From Dimargaris cristalligena (taxonomy: Eukaryota > Kickxellomycota > Dimargaritomycetes > Dimargaritales > Dimargaritaceae): a stretch of DNA of 38,969 bases. The position numbers and the translations under genes are program-made. Below the pieces are notes generated by a model. It saw only the letters and a program-made list of their open reading frames with translations. It was not told where the DNA came from and searched no databases. Location: contig JANBQC010000249.1 of the NCBI GenBank assembly GCA_027576995.1, forward strand, positions 1 to 38,969. The letters are read 5' to 3'. Positions 1 to 9,551 of the stretch are shown one piece after another (within the stretch, counting starts at the first letter, position 1; every line of letters starts with the position of its first letter).

Positions 1-109
1 GTTTTATTTTATTATAAAAAGTATTATATTTTTAAAGAATTTCATAGAGTGACTAACCAGTTTGCCTGGAGAAGCCACCCTGCCCTTTTTGGTATATTTT
101 GTTGTTTAT

Positions 110-1136
110 TTTAGTGGCTTGACACCACCACACTGTGACACCGGTTCCTCCACCATTACCTCCAGAGTGACCCACCAGAGCCACCCATGCATATGAATAT
201 GCTGGCTGTACTGCCAAGGGTCAGGATGATTTTCCCTTTCCATGACTAACTAGTCATTATACTCCATCCTATGACACCTGCACACTCTAGATCCATAGTT
301 ATGCCTTTGCGGTGAACAGTGCTCACACTGGGATGAGTGAGCAATGTTGATGTCTTCTGTTTCCCATATTATTTTCTTCTGTATCCTACTTTCAAGAATG
401 TCCCAGTAGATCCGAGGTAAATTTGGCCTCCCGTTTCCCATATCCTTTTCTTCTGTATTCTACTTTCAAGAAACACCTCAACAGATCCAAGGAAATTTTG
501 TCTTCTATTTCTCCATATATCTTTTCTTTCCCCTTTTACACAGTGTTCAAACTTGAAGAACCAGCCAGTTTTTCCCTTCATGGTTTTATGGTTATCCATC
601 CATCTAAAGATGATGTCCTAAAAGTAGTAGTATAGCTCTAAGTTCATAGTATCAATTTGCATATATATAGTATCCCCAGCTGGCCCTTAAAATGTGAAGT
701 TATCTTCGAGATAAGTTTTTATTATTCTGAATAAATATCTATTTTAACTTCACCCAGTGTTTTACCCAGTATCAGTCAAGGACTTCAACCAGAAGTTAGA
801 TTTCCCTTTTTACCCTACTTTTATTATTACCTTATTTCAAGTACACAGACACCGTGGCTCCTCCAGCACCTAACTCTGACAACAGGAGCTTAGGATCATT
901 TCACGTGGAGCATTTTGCACTGTACCCCAGTTCAACCTCCAAGCACAGTTCCAATCTAATCTGACTAGCCGAAGGACCATTTCCCGAGTTCTCTGTGTTA
1001 CACCCAGGCACCTTGAGCCCTCCAAACCTGATGTCCAGTGACCCTGCCGATCCCAGGGAGGACAAGGGGTCCAACCCCAGCCTTAGTCCTGGAAGGGAGG
1101 GGCCTCAAACCACTGGCCCAACACTAGCCAGGTTCC
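110..1136 (+). other. Possible decayed retroelement internal region
   Basis: From about 839 to 1145 one plus-strand frame stays open apart from a single TGA at about 959. It reads through proline- and serine-rich sequence (for example SLGSFHVEHF, then DPADPREDKGSNPSLSP) and stops a few bases inside the LTR that begins at 1137. The same frame near 137 carries a DTGSS string, which resembles the active-site triad of a retropepsin, but the surrounding frame is broken by stops. A reading frame that runs into an LTR suggests the worn 3' end of a gag-pol-type polyprotein. No reverse transcriptase or integrase motif is visible, so the family is not assigned and the identification is inference. Confidence 0.35.
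345..560. repeat. Degenerate tandem repeat, ~72-75 bp period, ~2.6 copies
   Basis: Three consecutive blocks share the same order of words: 'gtttcccatat', then 'cttctgta', then 'tactttcaagaa', then 'agatccaaggaaat' or a close variant. They begin near 349, 421 and 497. The third copy is the most diverged and stops after about 45 bases. Read on the minus strand, the first two copies give matching peptides (SRIQKK followed by IWET), which confirms a period close to 25 codons. No gene is implied; this looks like minisatellite-type duplication within transposon debris. Confidence 0.6.
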
Positions 1137-1638
1137 TGTTGTGATGGGTACTTAACACCCTTAAGCTTTGGTGATGTCACCAACGATGTACCTTACAATC
1201 ATTAATCGAATTATCACCTTTTTACTATATTTAGTTTAGTTTATCAATATCAATATTATATCATACCTATATTTCGTTTATCACATTATATATCAGATTC
1301 ATATCCATATATCTCTTTATATATCATTTATGCCGTCTATTTTCTTTTATCATAAGTATACAATAGCAGAACCGTCGTAGATATAATATCCATTATTTCT
1401 ACCACACAATATTTTCTAGGGTATAAATACCCCTTCAAATCGCAACCTGAATAAAAACATCTTGATTTTATACTTGTTTACTTAGTATAGAATTGTATCG
1501 ACTTATAGTCTACAATTCTCTGCCTATTTTCGACTATTGATTATTATTTACTAGTGTCTAAGTATTTTTCGCCACTCTATAGCTATCGGGACTTTTTATT
1601 TATTTATTTCGTCAAGTTTTTCCCATCGCTGCACAACA
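1137..1638 (+). mobile_element. LTR of a retrotransposon (solo or 3' LTR)
   Basis: The element starts TGTTGTG and ends CACAACA, giving 7-bp terminal inverted repeats with the TG...CA ends typical of LTRs, and a length of about 502 bp. It carries a TATA-like box and an AATAAA signal in plus orientation, so U3 is on the left and R-U5 on the right. The last ~150 bp recur in inverted orientation at the right end of the window (38815-38969) with moderate divergence, which shows a repeated family. The bases 'ttcc' occur on both sides (1133-1136 and 1639-1642) and could be a short target-site duplication, which would favour a solo LTR. The open frame to the left instead favours a 3' LTR. No intact retroelement body is present on either side. 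Confidence 0.75.
1421..1456 (+). promoter_or_regulatory. LTR core promoter and poly(A) signal
   Basis: A 'gtataaatac' TATA-like box at about 1421-1430 is followed about 20 bases later by 'aataaa' at about 1451. This arrangement is typical of compact LTR U3/R borders and sets the orientation of the LTR as plus. Confidence 0.5.
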
Positions 1639-1967
1639 TTCCACACTATTAGTTTCCTGAATTATATTACCCCCTCACTTACCAAATCCACCCTTGTATT
1701 CTCACTTTTTAATTGTAAGTGTGCATCTGGCCCTATTATTAAAACTCCCTAAATTTCTCAAGTGATGTGTTGGTTGGGAGTACAATCAGCACCATACCCA
1801 ATAGAAGCCAATATGTGTGGACTAATAGTGGTTAGCCATCACGATAAGCACCAGCTATGATTATTATTAGATACCCTTTATTAAACTAAATGTCATTATT
1901 TGTATGACAAAACAACACGAAGGTTCAACATTTAGGATAAGAGAGATTATCAACACTATTAACTTTT
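1639..1967. other. Gap between LTR and zinc-finger gene
   Basis: AT-rich sequence with no supported gene. It includes the likely 3' flank and transcript end of the minus-strand zinc-finger gene. I see no further repeat or RNA gene here. Confidence 0.5.
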
Positions 1968-3361
1968 TCAACTAATAGGGGAACCCCCACAAATTGTTGT
2001 TCGCAAATGTTCGGTAAAGCCCCCAGCCTGTGCAAATGAATAGCCACAGCAATCGCAAGTGAACAGCTTCTCCTCAGGGTGTGTCCGTATATGCCTATGG
2101 ACTTGGGCGGCTGATGCATATGGCCTTCCACAAATGTTGCAGGTGAAGGGTTCCTCCTCGGTGTGGGCCCCCATGTACGATCCTAATTGTATGGCTGATG
2201 AATCCGAATTGCCACAAGTCCTGCAGGTATAAGGTTTTTCCCCGGTGTGGGTTCGCATGTCTCTCGAGATGGCGGGGATATGCAACTGATTTACCACAAG
2301 TCCCGCAGGTAAAAGGCTTCTCCGCAGCGTGTCTTCGAATATGATCCTTGAGAGTATGGCTAAACGATAATAACTTCCCACAAACATTGCATACAAAAGG
2401 CTTCTCCCCAGTATGTGATCGCATATGATTCTTGAGACGGATATCTGAAATAAATGACCTACCGCAGTTCTCGCATGGAAAGTTTTTCTCGCCGGCGTGT
2501 ATTTGCTCGTGTCTTTTGAGATAATGGGCTAATAAAAACGATTTCCCGCAAACCTCACACGTATGCGGCTTCTCCTCGGAATGTATACGCCTATGTATGG
2601 TGAGTCGAGTGGCCAACGTAAATGCTTTACCACAAATATCACAGATATGAGGCTTCACTTTTGATTGTGATTTCAAATGATAGCTGAGACCATGCCAGGA
2701 CATGAATGACTTTTCGCAACAATTACAGGCGCAGAGTTTCTTGTGTCTGTCCAGTGTCGAGTGCACATCGCGATGAGCGGGTCCCGTGGGCTTGGGTTGT
2801 TCGGGACAACGGTGACCGGGATCTAATTGCACTGATTCCATTACATGTGGGTGGAATGGACTGCCGCCGGATGTCAATATATTTGCAGCAGCAGGATCCC
2901 AAACCATACCAGACGGATCGTTGAGCAAAATCAGGTCCAAATCGGAACTATTGCTACTGCTACTGCTACTGACGCCAATCATTCCAAACGTGCCACCATC
3001 ATTATAAGGAAGATATCTCGCCGATGTGGGATTGGATACCGAGGTAGTTGGGGCCAAGAAAATTTTCTAGCGGGAGTAGCCCCGTGGCATCACTATCGCC
3101 GGTGACATGCTCGAGTTGGTCAATGAATTGCCCTAATTAATTTACATCGAGTTGACTAATACGGTCGAAGATCCCGGAAAACGGGGGGCATGTGATGCGC
3201 AGTCCTGTGATCGCACTTGTAGATGTGTCGCCAACGCTACGCTGAGGGACACTCAAAAATAACGTAGAGTCGACTAGATCGTTTTCGAGATTATTCGCGT
3301 CAGAAATGTAGGCTAGGGAGAGTAATGCCGGGACAAGGCCGACCGTTTTGAACACACTCAT
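1968..3361 (-). pseudogene. C2H2 zinc-finger gene with one intron and a frameshift
   Basis: Exon 1 runs 3361-3146 and starts at a real ATG (MSVFKTVG, 72 codons). A 79-nt GT-AG intron at 3067-3145 joins in phase 0 to exon 2 at 3066, giving ...SQLD|KIFLAPTT. The exon 2 frame has no ATG at its head, so the upstream exon is needed. Exon 2 encodes tandem Kruppel-type fingers: the first is degenerate, four are good (CDICGKAF, CEVCGKSF, CENCGRSF, CNVCGKLL), each followed by linkers like HTGEKPF. In the sixth finger, two bases are missing between 2256 and 2257, after the first zinc-binding His. The original frame then stops at 2095, while the finger pattern resumes in another frame to 1968 with one further good finger and two degenerate ones. 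The product is either a truncated ~395-aa DNA-binding protein or a recent pseudogene. An assembly error is the third option. Genomic targets cannot be inferred. Confidence 0.75.
3067..3145 (-). other. Intron of the zinc-finger gene
   Basis: The donor GTAAAT follows ...CAACTCGAT, and the acceptor TAG precedes AAAATTTTC. The intron is 79 nt, phase 0, with in-frame stops inside it. The donor overlaps what would otherwise be the stop codon region of exon 1. Confidence 0.65.
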
Positions 3362-4689
3362 TTTAAGATGGCAGCGTAAGATTAATATATGACATTAAAC
3401 AGTTATGGAGTATCAGCGTAATCAAATACATAAAAATACTAACGATGAATTACTTAAAAGAGTAATGGCATTATACATCCGTTGCGTAAGATATATTTTG
3501 CATTAAAAATGTATATTGAAATAAATGATGTATCCACGAACATGCTCAACCGTATATATGCGAGGGAGGGCGTACCATATCAAGTAATGTCGGGATTGTT
3601 GTCTATATTTATAGCTTGTATGGAGCAATAGATAAGGTTGTTGATATTTTACAACTAAAGAATGCTTCCAAATACTATAGGGATTGGGTTGTGTACCTTC
3701 ATGTTGCTCTACGTATATTATCTATAATATACGGGTGTATAGCACGACTTCATTGTTCAACGAAGCTGAAACAAACGAATGCGCACCGCCTGTTGGCTGA
3801 CAGCGAACACATCCGTCAACGGTTACCTATTTTCGGTTTATCCCAACGCGGCCATAGTCTGACAAAGGCGCGCATCAATGTGGGGGAAAATTAACACCGG
3901 AATTTCACAATGAGGCTTTGCACATGGCAAATATCGTTAATAAACAACCGAAGAAATACTTCGGATAGGTGGATTATACCCACAGATATGCTCAAACAAC
4001 TTATATCCTGGTGTTTTTTTCGACTAGGGACAATGTGTAATACTGGGGAGGTTTAGTCCAACCATGTGATGAAATAACCGCTGTAGAGGCCGACTATGCT
4101 AGCTTATAAGGCACACCCCACGTACTTGATCAGGCATATTTATGCGAGCTCTACATTTGCACAGCTGAATCTTACGCATCCTTATCGATTATATATTTGG
4201 GATGGTTGGCATTACTTCCCATGTGCTGTCCCATGCGGAAGCCAGTGGGAAAGATTATGCGATACACTGGCCATTTCAGTAACAGCTTCACAATTAATGA
4301 AATCTAATGATGTGGCAATCTAAACAGCATTGTCTATGTGAAGAGCCGAAAAGTGGGTAATTCTTTTAGCTATTTCCCGATTGTAATTGTATATCGTATA
4401 TTATGAAGATTTTCTCTTTTCGGAATTAATTGCATGACTCAATTTGTTTTATTTTGAGATAATGGCGTAGCCGATAGTCGGCGATGTCGAACACACGGTG
4501 ATATATACGGCTTATAATGAGGCATTGTAACAATGTAGGGAGGAATCATGGCGTGAAGAAGAAAACATGGAATATGAAATAATTGGAGAAGGGGGTATGG
4601 TATACATGGGATATGATGGGGGACTGACTTGAGACTAGCTGCTGTGTAGTCTGAATAGAAAATGGCGAGATGTGGAGGGCCCTATTCGT
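3362..4689. other. Intergenic region upstream of the zinc-finger gene
   Basis: About 1.3 kb separates the start of the zinc-finger gene from the 3' end of the LPMO gene, which is also on the minus strand. It contains only short open frames without codon bias or recognisable motifs. It presumably holds the promoter of the zinc-finger gene and the 3' UTR of the LPMO gene. No RNA gene or repeat was seen. Confidence 0.5.
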
Positions 4690-5952
4690 TTACGCAGATG
4701 CTGCCTTGTCGCAGAAAGGCCCCGCACCATCACGCATGGTACATACGAGGCTTGGTCCACAAGTGATGGTGAACTGGCGACCACCGGCATTGATCAGAAT
4801 GTTAGGAGACTGGCCAGCCGCTTGGCAGCTGAAGGCAACCGATCCAGCAGCCGGAGCAGTGGCGGTTGTAGTGGTGGAGACAGGGGTAGGGACGGTGGAG
4901 TCACGGTAGTAGTTGTTGCTAGGCGATGATGAGTAGTCATCATCGGAAACAGGTGAGGAGCTTGGGCTGGCAGACGAAGATGGGGATGTTTGGCTGCCAT
5001 CGGTCGAAGTACCAGAGCTGGGGGTGTTAGAGCCGCTATAAGTGCCTGAGCCGGTACCACTCTGGTAATAGCCAGAGCCGGAACCGGTTTGGGAGGTGGT
5101 CGAACCCTGGGTAGAACCAGAGCCAGTATTGGACTGAGAAGTGGTGGAATCGGTGGTGGGTGGGCTTACAACAGGGTATGAGGAGCCTTGGCTAGGGTTG
5201 CCCGAACTGGATCCGGAGGTGGCGTCAGTGCTCGCAGTAGTCGGAGCGGAGGCCGTAACAGACCCGCCAGCGGGTGTGGTCACAGGGGTGGTCGAGGGAA
5301 CAGCGACAGGGGCGGAGGCGCTACCACCGGCCGTAACCACGATGTTTTGACGGGAGGTGTAGTAATTGCTGCCGTCGTCGCCACCGTTGGCAAACTCACC
5401 GATGGTAGGACCACTGCCGTAGTTGGGGTGGATCATAGGGGGACCGCTGATGGAGCCGCCCGCTTTTCCGTTGATGGCGATATCGGAACAGGTCATGTAG
5501 AATTCCCGGTTGCCCGAGGCATTCACCCAAGACCAGGCGAAGACAACCTTGTCGCTGGAAGGGGCGGAGCTGGGGATGGGCACGGAGAAAGATGTTCCAG
5601 ACAGGAAGCATGTTTTGAGAATAGTTTGAATCACGACAAAGGTGTTACCTCCGTCGTAGGAAAGGGAGAACTCGCAATGGCCGCCGTTATGAATGGCACC
5701 ACCGGTGAAAACCACATCGATACTGCCACCCGCCGAATAGGTCGCCACGGGTTTGGCGTAAGGCTCGGTATGGTGACAAATCGGGAAAGCGGTCGAACCG
5801 CCGGAACCAATGGGAGAACTCAGGGAGTAGTCGGGGGTGGGATAGCCGCAGCTAGCCAGCGGAGAGCCACGAGGGCAGGGGGAGTCGGGCTTCATGTGGG
5901 CGGTCACGCCAGCAGCCAGGGCGGCAATCATCACAGTGACGAACTTCATCAT
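4690..5952 (-). CDS. Secreted AA11-type lytic polysaccharide monooxygenase with CBM19-like tail
   Basis: The 420-residue protein starts MMKFVTV. The frame extends further upstream, but only this start (or the second Met) places a signal peptide at the N-terminus. The 18-residue signal ends ...AGVTA, so the mature protein begins with His19, the N-terminal histidine of the LPMO copper brace. The second brace histidine is probably His88 in GGAIHNGGHC. The block FAWSWVNASGNREFYMTC (138-155) matches the AA11 signature and supplies the likely axial Tyr152. AA11 enzymes oxidatively cleave chitin. A long Ser/Thr/Pro linker (about 211-372) leads to a four-Cys module (Cys376, 398, 404, 414; GRQFTITCGPSLVC) resembling chitin-binding CBM19. 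Single exon. The expected role is extracellular attack on, or remodelling of, chitin. The AA11 call is firm; the CBM19 call is moderate, and a different small chitin-binding module is possible. Confidence 0.85.
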   Translation of the reverse strand: MMKFVTVMIAALAAGVTAHMKPDSPCPRGSPLASCGYPTPDYSLSSPIGSGGSTAFPICHHTEPYAKPVATYSAGGSIDVVFTGGAIHNGGHCEFSLSYDGGNTFVVIQTILKTCFLSGTSFSVPIPSSAPSSDKVVFAWSWVNASGNREFYMTCSDIAINGKAGGSISGPPMIHPNYGSGPTIGEFANGGDDGSNYYTSRQNIVVTAGGSASAPVAVPSTTPVTTPAGGSVTASAPTTASTDATSGSSSGNPSQGSSYPVVSPPTTDSTTSQSNTGSGSTQGSTTSQTGSGSGYYQSGTGSGTYSGSNTPSSGTSTDGSQTSPSSSASPSSSPVSDDDYSSSPSNNYYRDSTVPTPVSTTTTATAPAAGSVAFSCQAAGQSPNILINAGGRQFTITCGPSLVCTMRDGAGPFCDKAASA

Positions 5953-8900
5953 GATAATATTTGGATTCGGGATAGGTTTGGAGGGCGATGGGGGTGTAGC
6001 TGATTGGGATTGATGCGTTGGCGCGTTACGAAATTTCGCGTGACGGATAGAGTGAAGATAGCACAAATGTGAGGAATCGCAGGAGGTCAGTAATATCAAG
6101 TTGTAAATTACTAGTCACAGACTGGCAATGAAAAATCGATATTTAAGAAGGCCTGAATAAGGAACGAAGTATAGAGTTGAATGGGCAGGATAAATCAGCG
6201 CAGCTGAAAGAGGTGTGTGAAACTAAAGGTGAACTGGGGAGGGAAATCAGTGAGTTATCTACCAGAGATAAGTCAAAAGGGTATTCCCAGCCTAGGGGAA
6301 ACGTAGTGTTCGGGGAATAAAAGACGGAGGAGGAAAACAGATTCTACGCACGGCGCAGGAATAGGATCGAATAAGAATGGAAAAGAGGAGAAGTGACGCC
6401 AACCGGTGGTGAGTCCAAAGCAAGGAAGATGATGAAGATACTACTGACCATAGTTGGTGGAAACCCCGGGGGTTTATATATTCGGGGCACCCATTGGGAA
6501 CAATCCTCGTGAATGAAGAAGGCTTCAATAGATGCTGGAAACTGAATAGCAGCTACGATTGAGCAACTAGCCGCCTGCAGCCATTAACCGTGACAATCCT
6601 TAGAACAAGGGGGGCCTGAAATGATGCTGGAATGTTGGGAAAACACTATATAGAAGATGAGGATCTATGACAATACGGGAGCAGGGGGGGCTCAGTTCTG
6701 CTCTTCCGTTTGTACGTGCCGCAAGCCAAAGGGCCAACGACCGCCCCGCTGTCTTCCTTGTTCTGTGCCTGGCTGGTTCATTGACCAGAAAAGGACGGTG
6801 AAGCGGGAATGCACCGCAAAACAGCCCAAGCCAATTGGTGGCGATCGCTCAGAAAGAGACAATCGGCCAAACAACCAGCAACTCATGAGGCTGGGACCAG
6901 GTTGGGTGGATTGTCCTCTCTCTTGGCTACGTACAACTCAAGCGGTTGTCAACCCCACAGACCAGGTCTTACATGTCTTAGCCAAAGACGTCGAGGGCTG
7001 CAATGTCCGCCAATGCCGTCTCCCATCTAGCCAGTGTGCTCGTTCATTTTATCCCCCTGCACAGATGCACGCCATGCCGCTACTTATTCTGCCCGCAACC
7101 GGAGGAGTGGGCTGCCATTTGCGAGCGTTCCACTTGACCACACTATAAAGAACTTCTCCAGCGAACACTATGCCCCCTACCCGGGTTAGAATCGGCCCGT
7201 TCCAATGGTATATCATACATATTGTACAGTATGACCCACACTATCGACTACCTGCAATGCTAACCAGCCTATTGGCAACCATTTATTAAATGATTACGTC
7301 AAAGCCCCGTCGACCCCATGGCTGCAAAGTAATACAGCTCGCTAGCTGGTCGCAAAATAAGTGCCGAGCAAGGCATATCCAATTGGCTAACTAGTATACC
7401 ATACTGATGATCGAAAATGCCACACTAGCGGCCGAATAAGAGGCGAATATACATTTGGCTACACTGGTTTGCCACCAAACTGCTGGATTGGCTGTAGAAG
7501 AAATCTCGGGCCACTAGGGTGGACACCGCAAAGAGGCACGCCTTCCAACCCGTACTTAATACTAGCATACCCCGAAATCAACCGTTACTCGGCCCCCCTC
7601 CAAACAGTTACTGTGAAACGGGCTAGACTATAGAGCGTAAGTCAATTCCATATAAAAAGAAGATCACCTCGTGGTTTAAACCGGCATTGTTAACAATTTA
7701 ATGGCCATGGGTAAAAGTTGGGGTATAATTATGCTGACAGAGCAAATCAAACAAAAAAATCCACGTAAATCCTTCCAATGGTGCGAATACCTGCCATAGC
7801 CTTCTAGCTCAGCCATAGGGCGCCCATCTGCTGAACATACCAACCAGTATGATTAGGAATAGGGGCCGATCCTTCTCACCGACCGCTTACTAAATAGCTG
7901 GAAGGCGGGGTCCAAAACCGCTCACCTACCATCTAATTTGTCTATCCACCACCCCCCCTAGTCGCAATCCTATATTTGAAGGTTTCATAATATCTCTTCA
8001 GGCTCCTTCTCCGTCGGTCCATTTGGCCCGGTGAAATTAGAACACCATGGGAAGTCCCCCATTGGGGCGCTCCCTCTCGGTAGCAGCCCCATGGCGCCAA
8101 ATGGGGAAAGGGGTGGAACTCTATTATTATATAATTAGTTTGGCCTGCTCCAGGTACCATGTCGGCATTCCGTTCCTTGGGGGAACATGGGTGAGGGAGG
8201 GGGGTGGGAGACCTGAATCTAGGGGAAGCATTGTTTGGGGTTAGTGGGTTACTAGGGTGTACAGGCTCATCTAGTGAGGGCGGCCGAGTACTGCAGTCCG
8301 TCTGATAAACCAGCGAACTGGCCCATTTGTTACTGCTTTTCATTCCGCGACCCCTTAATCTTGGATACTCAGCCATCTCTATTAAGTGCCTATTCAATCT
8401 ACAACAATGAAGTGTGAAGTCTTCCAACACTAGTTGGCCTTGGCGAGTGAATAAGGGGGCAGGCAGGCTGGTAAGCCAATCACACTGCCCTGACTGAAGA
8501 TATACTCCGGGTTACAATAGACGGGCGAAGGTTACCGAACAGGGGGGTGTGACTAAAATGGGCATTGGTATTAAGCTGTTCTTTTGTAACACAAGGTAGA
8601 AAAAATGTTCACCGAACCAATTTTAGCTAGAAGGTCCCACACATAATGAACACTGGGCGTTCAGGATGGGATTGAGGAAGGTGCCGCCTTTGTGATAGGT
8701 CTAAGAGACCCGCCAAAATTCTTGGCAAATTATAACTCGAGGTCAAATACCAACCATACGAGAAGGGGATATCGGAGTAATGTAGAATCTTCCAGTAAGT
8801 ATTCAGACCGACAATCCTGGGCGGGTTGGTCTCTTTCGCTGGACCACATTGGACGAATAAAAGTGCCGCAACTACCAAGGCGAATATACCCCATGTCGTT

Positions 8901-9551
8901 TAGCCAGTTCATTCAGCATGTTAAATGTTTGAACCTGCAATAACAATGATACAGTGAGGGAAGGATCGTTCTGCGGACTTAGGGGTGATGAGATCGCTTC
9001 ATTGTCGACCTAGTGCATACCACTAATGTATAGCACGTAAATAGAGGTAAACTCCCCTTGTCTGTGAAGTTGGCGGATATAAATTTAACCCACTACAGCC
9101 GTGTCCAGCGGTTATGGAGATTCACAAATGGCTTGTTGGGAGTAACTCGCTATGTGGCGGCGTTTCTTTAACCATTTCTAGTGGACAACAGACCTATGGC
9201 AGCCAACACCGATATCGTTTATTCATTGGGTCTAGGTATGTCCTCATGGGAGGCTGTTAATCAACCTAATTTTAGGCGTGCAAACCAGAGGCATCCTCCT
9301 CATTCAACGCAGCATCGAGAGGAGTCCATGGAACATAGTTGTGCCAGCTACACTCTACCCATCTCGAGTCAATGAGAACCAACTAAAACTCCGACACACG
9401 CCCATCTTAATTGGCGATCCGCCAGGTGGGCAGAGAGAGAGAGAGTGAGGCCAAGGTGGGAGGGGGTGAGTATTAAAAATAGCGCACTTTCCCAACGACG
9501 GTGGCGGGGATAAGTTGATAAACCATCCTGGGACCTATCATTTCCCATTTA
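5953..9551. other. Long intergenic region between LPMO and biotin ligase
   Basis: About 3.6 kb separates two minus-strand genes. Open frames such as 6657-7148 (plus) and 7942-8430 (minus) show no domain, no consistent codon bias and odd composition, so I did not call genes. A short GA-rich run lies near 9430. I found no tRNA B-box, rRNA or transposon signature. It presumably contains the LPMO promoter and leader and the 3' UTR of the ligase gene. Confidence 0.5.
6473..6497 (-). promoter_or_regulatory. Candidate promoter of the LPMO gene (CCAAT plus TATA)
   Basis: On the minus strand a CCCAATGG word (near 6491-6498) is followed about 10-15 bases later by TATATAAA (near 6475-6482). This is the classical order for a core promoter pointing toward the LPMO gene. 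It lies about 520 bases upstream of the chosen ATG, which would imply a long leader or a leader intron. It could also be chance. Confidence 0.3.

Noticed and set aside
3616..3894. 92-codon plus-strand open frame
   Set aside because: AT-rich, no family resemblance, and no neighbouring exon with a compatible frame that I could find.
5188..6003. 271-codon plus-strand open frame opposite the LPMO gene
   Set aside because: It is antisense to a firmly identified gene, has Gly/Arg/Val-rich composition produced by the complementary Ser/Thr/Pro codons, and shows no domain.
6657..7148. 163-codon plus-strand open frame in the gap after the LPMO gene
   Set aside because: No signal peptide, domain, repeats or coding bias; the cysteines are scattered and the frame lies in otherwise noncoding sequence.
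7942..8430. 162-codon minus-strand open frame
   Set aside because: Composition looks random, there is no recognisable motif, and the Pro-rich part reflects local C-richness.
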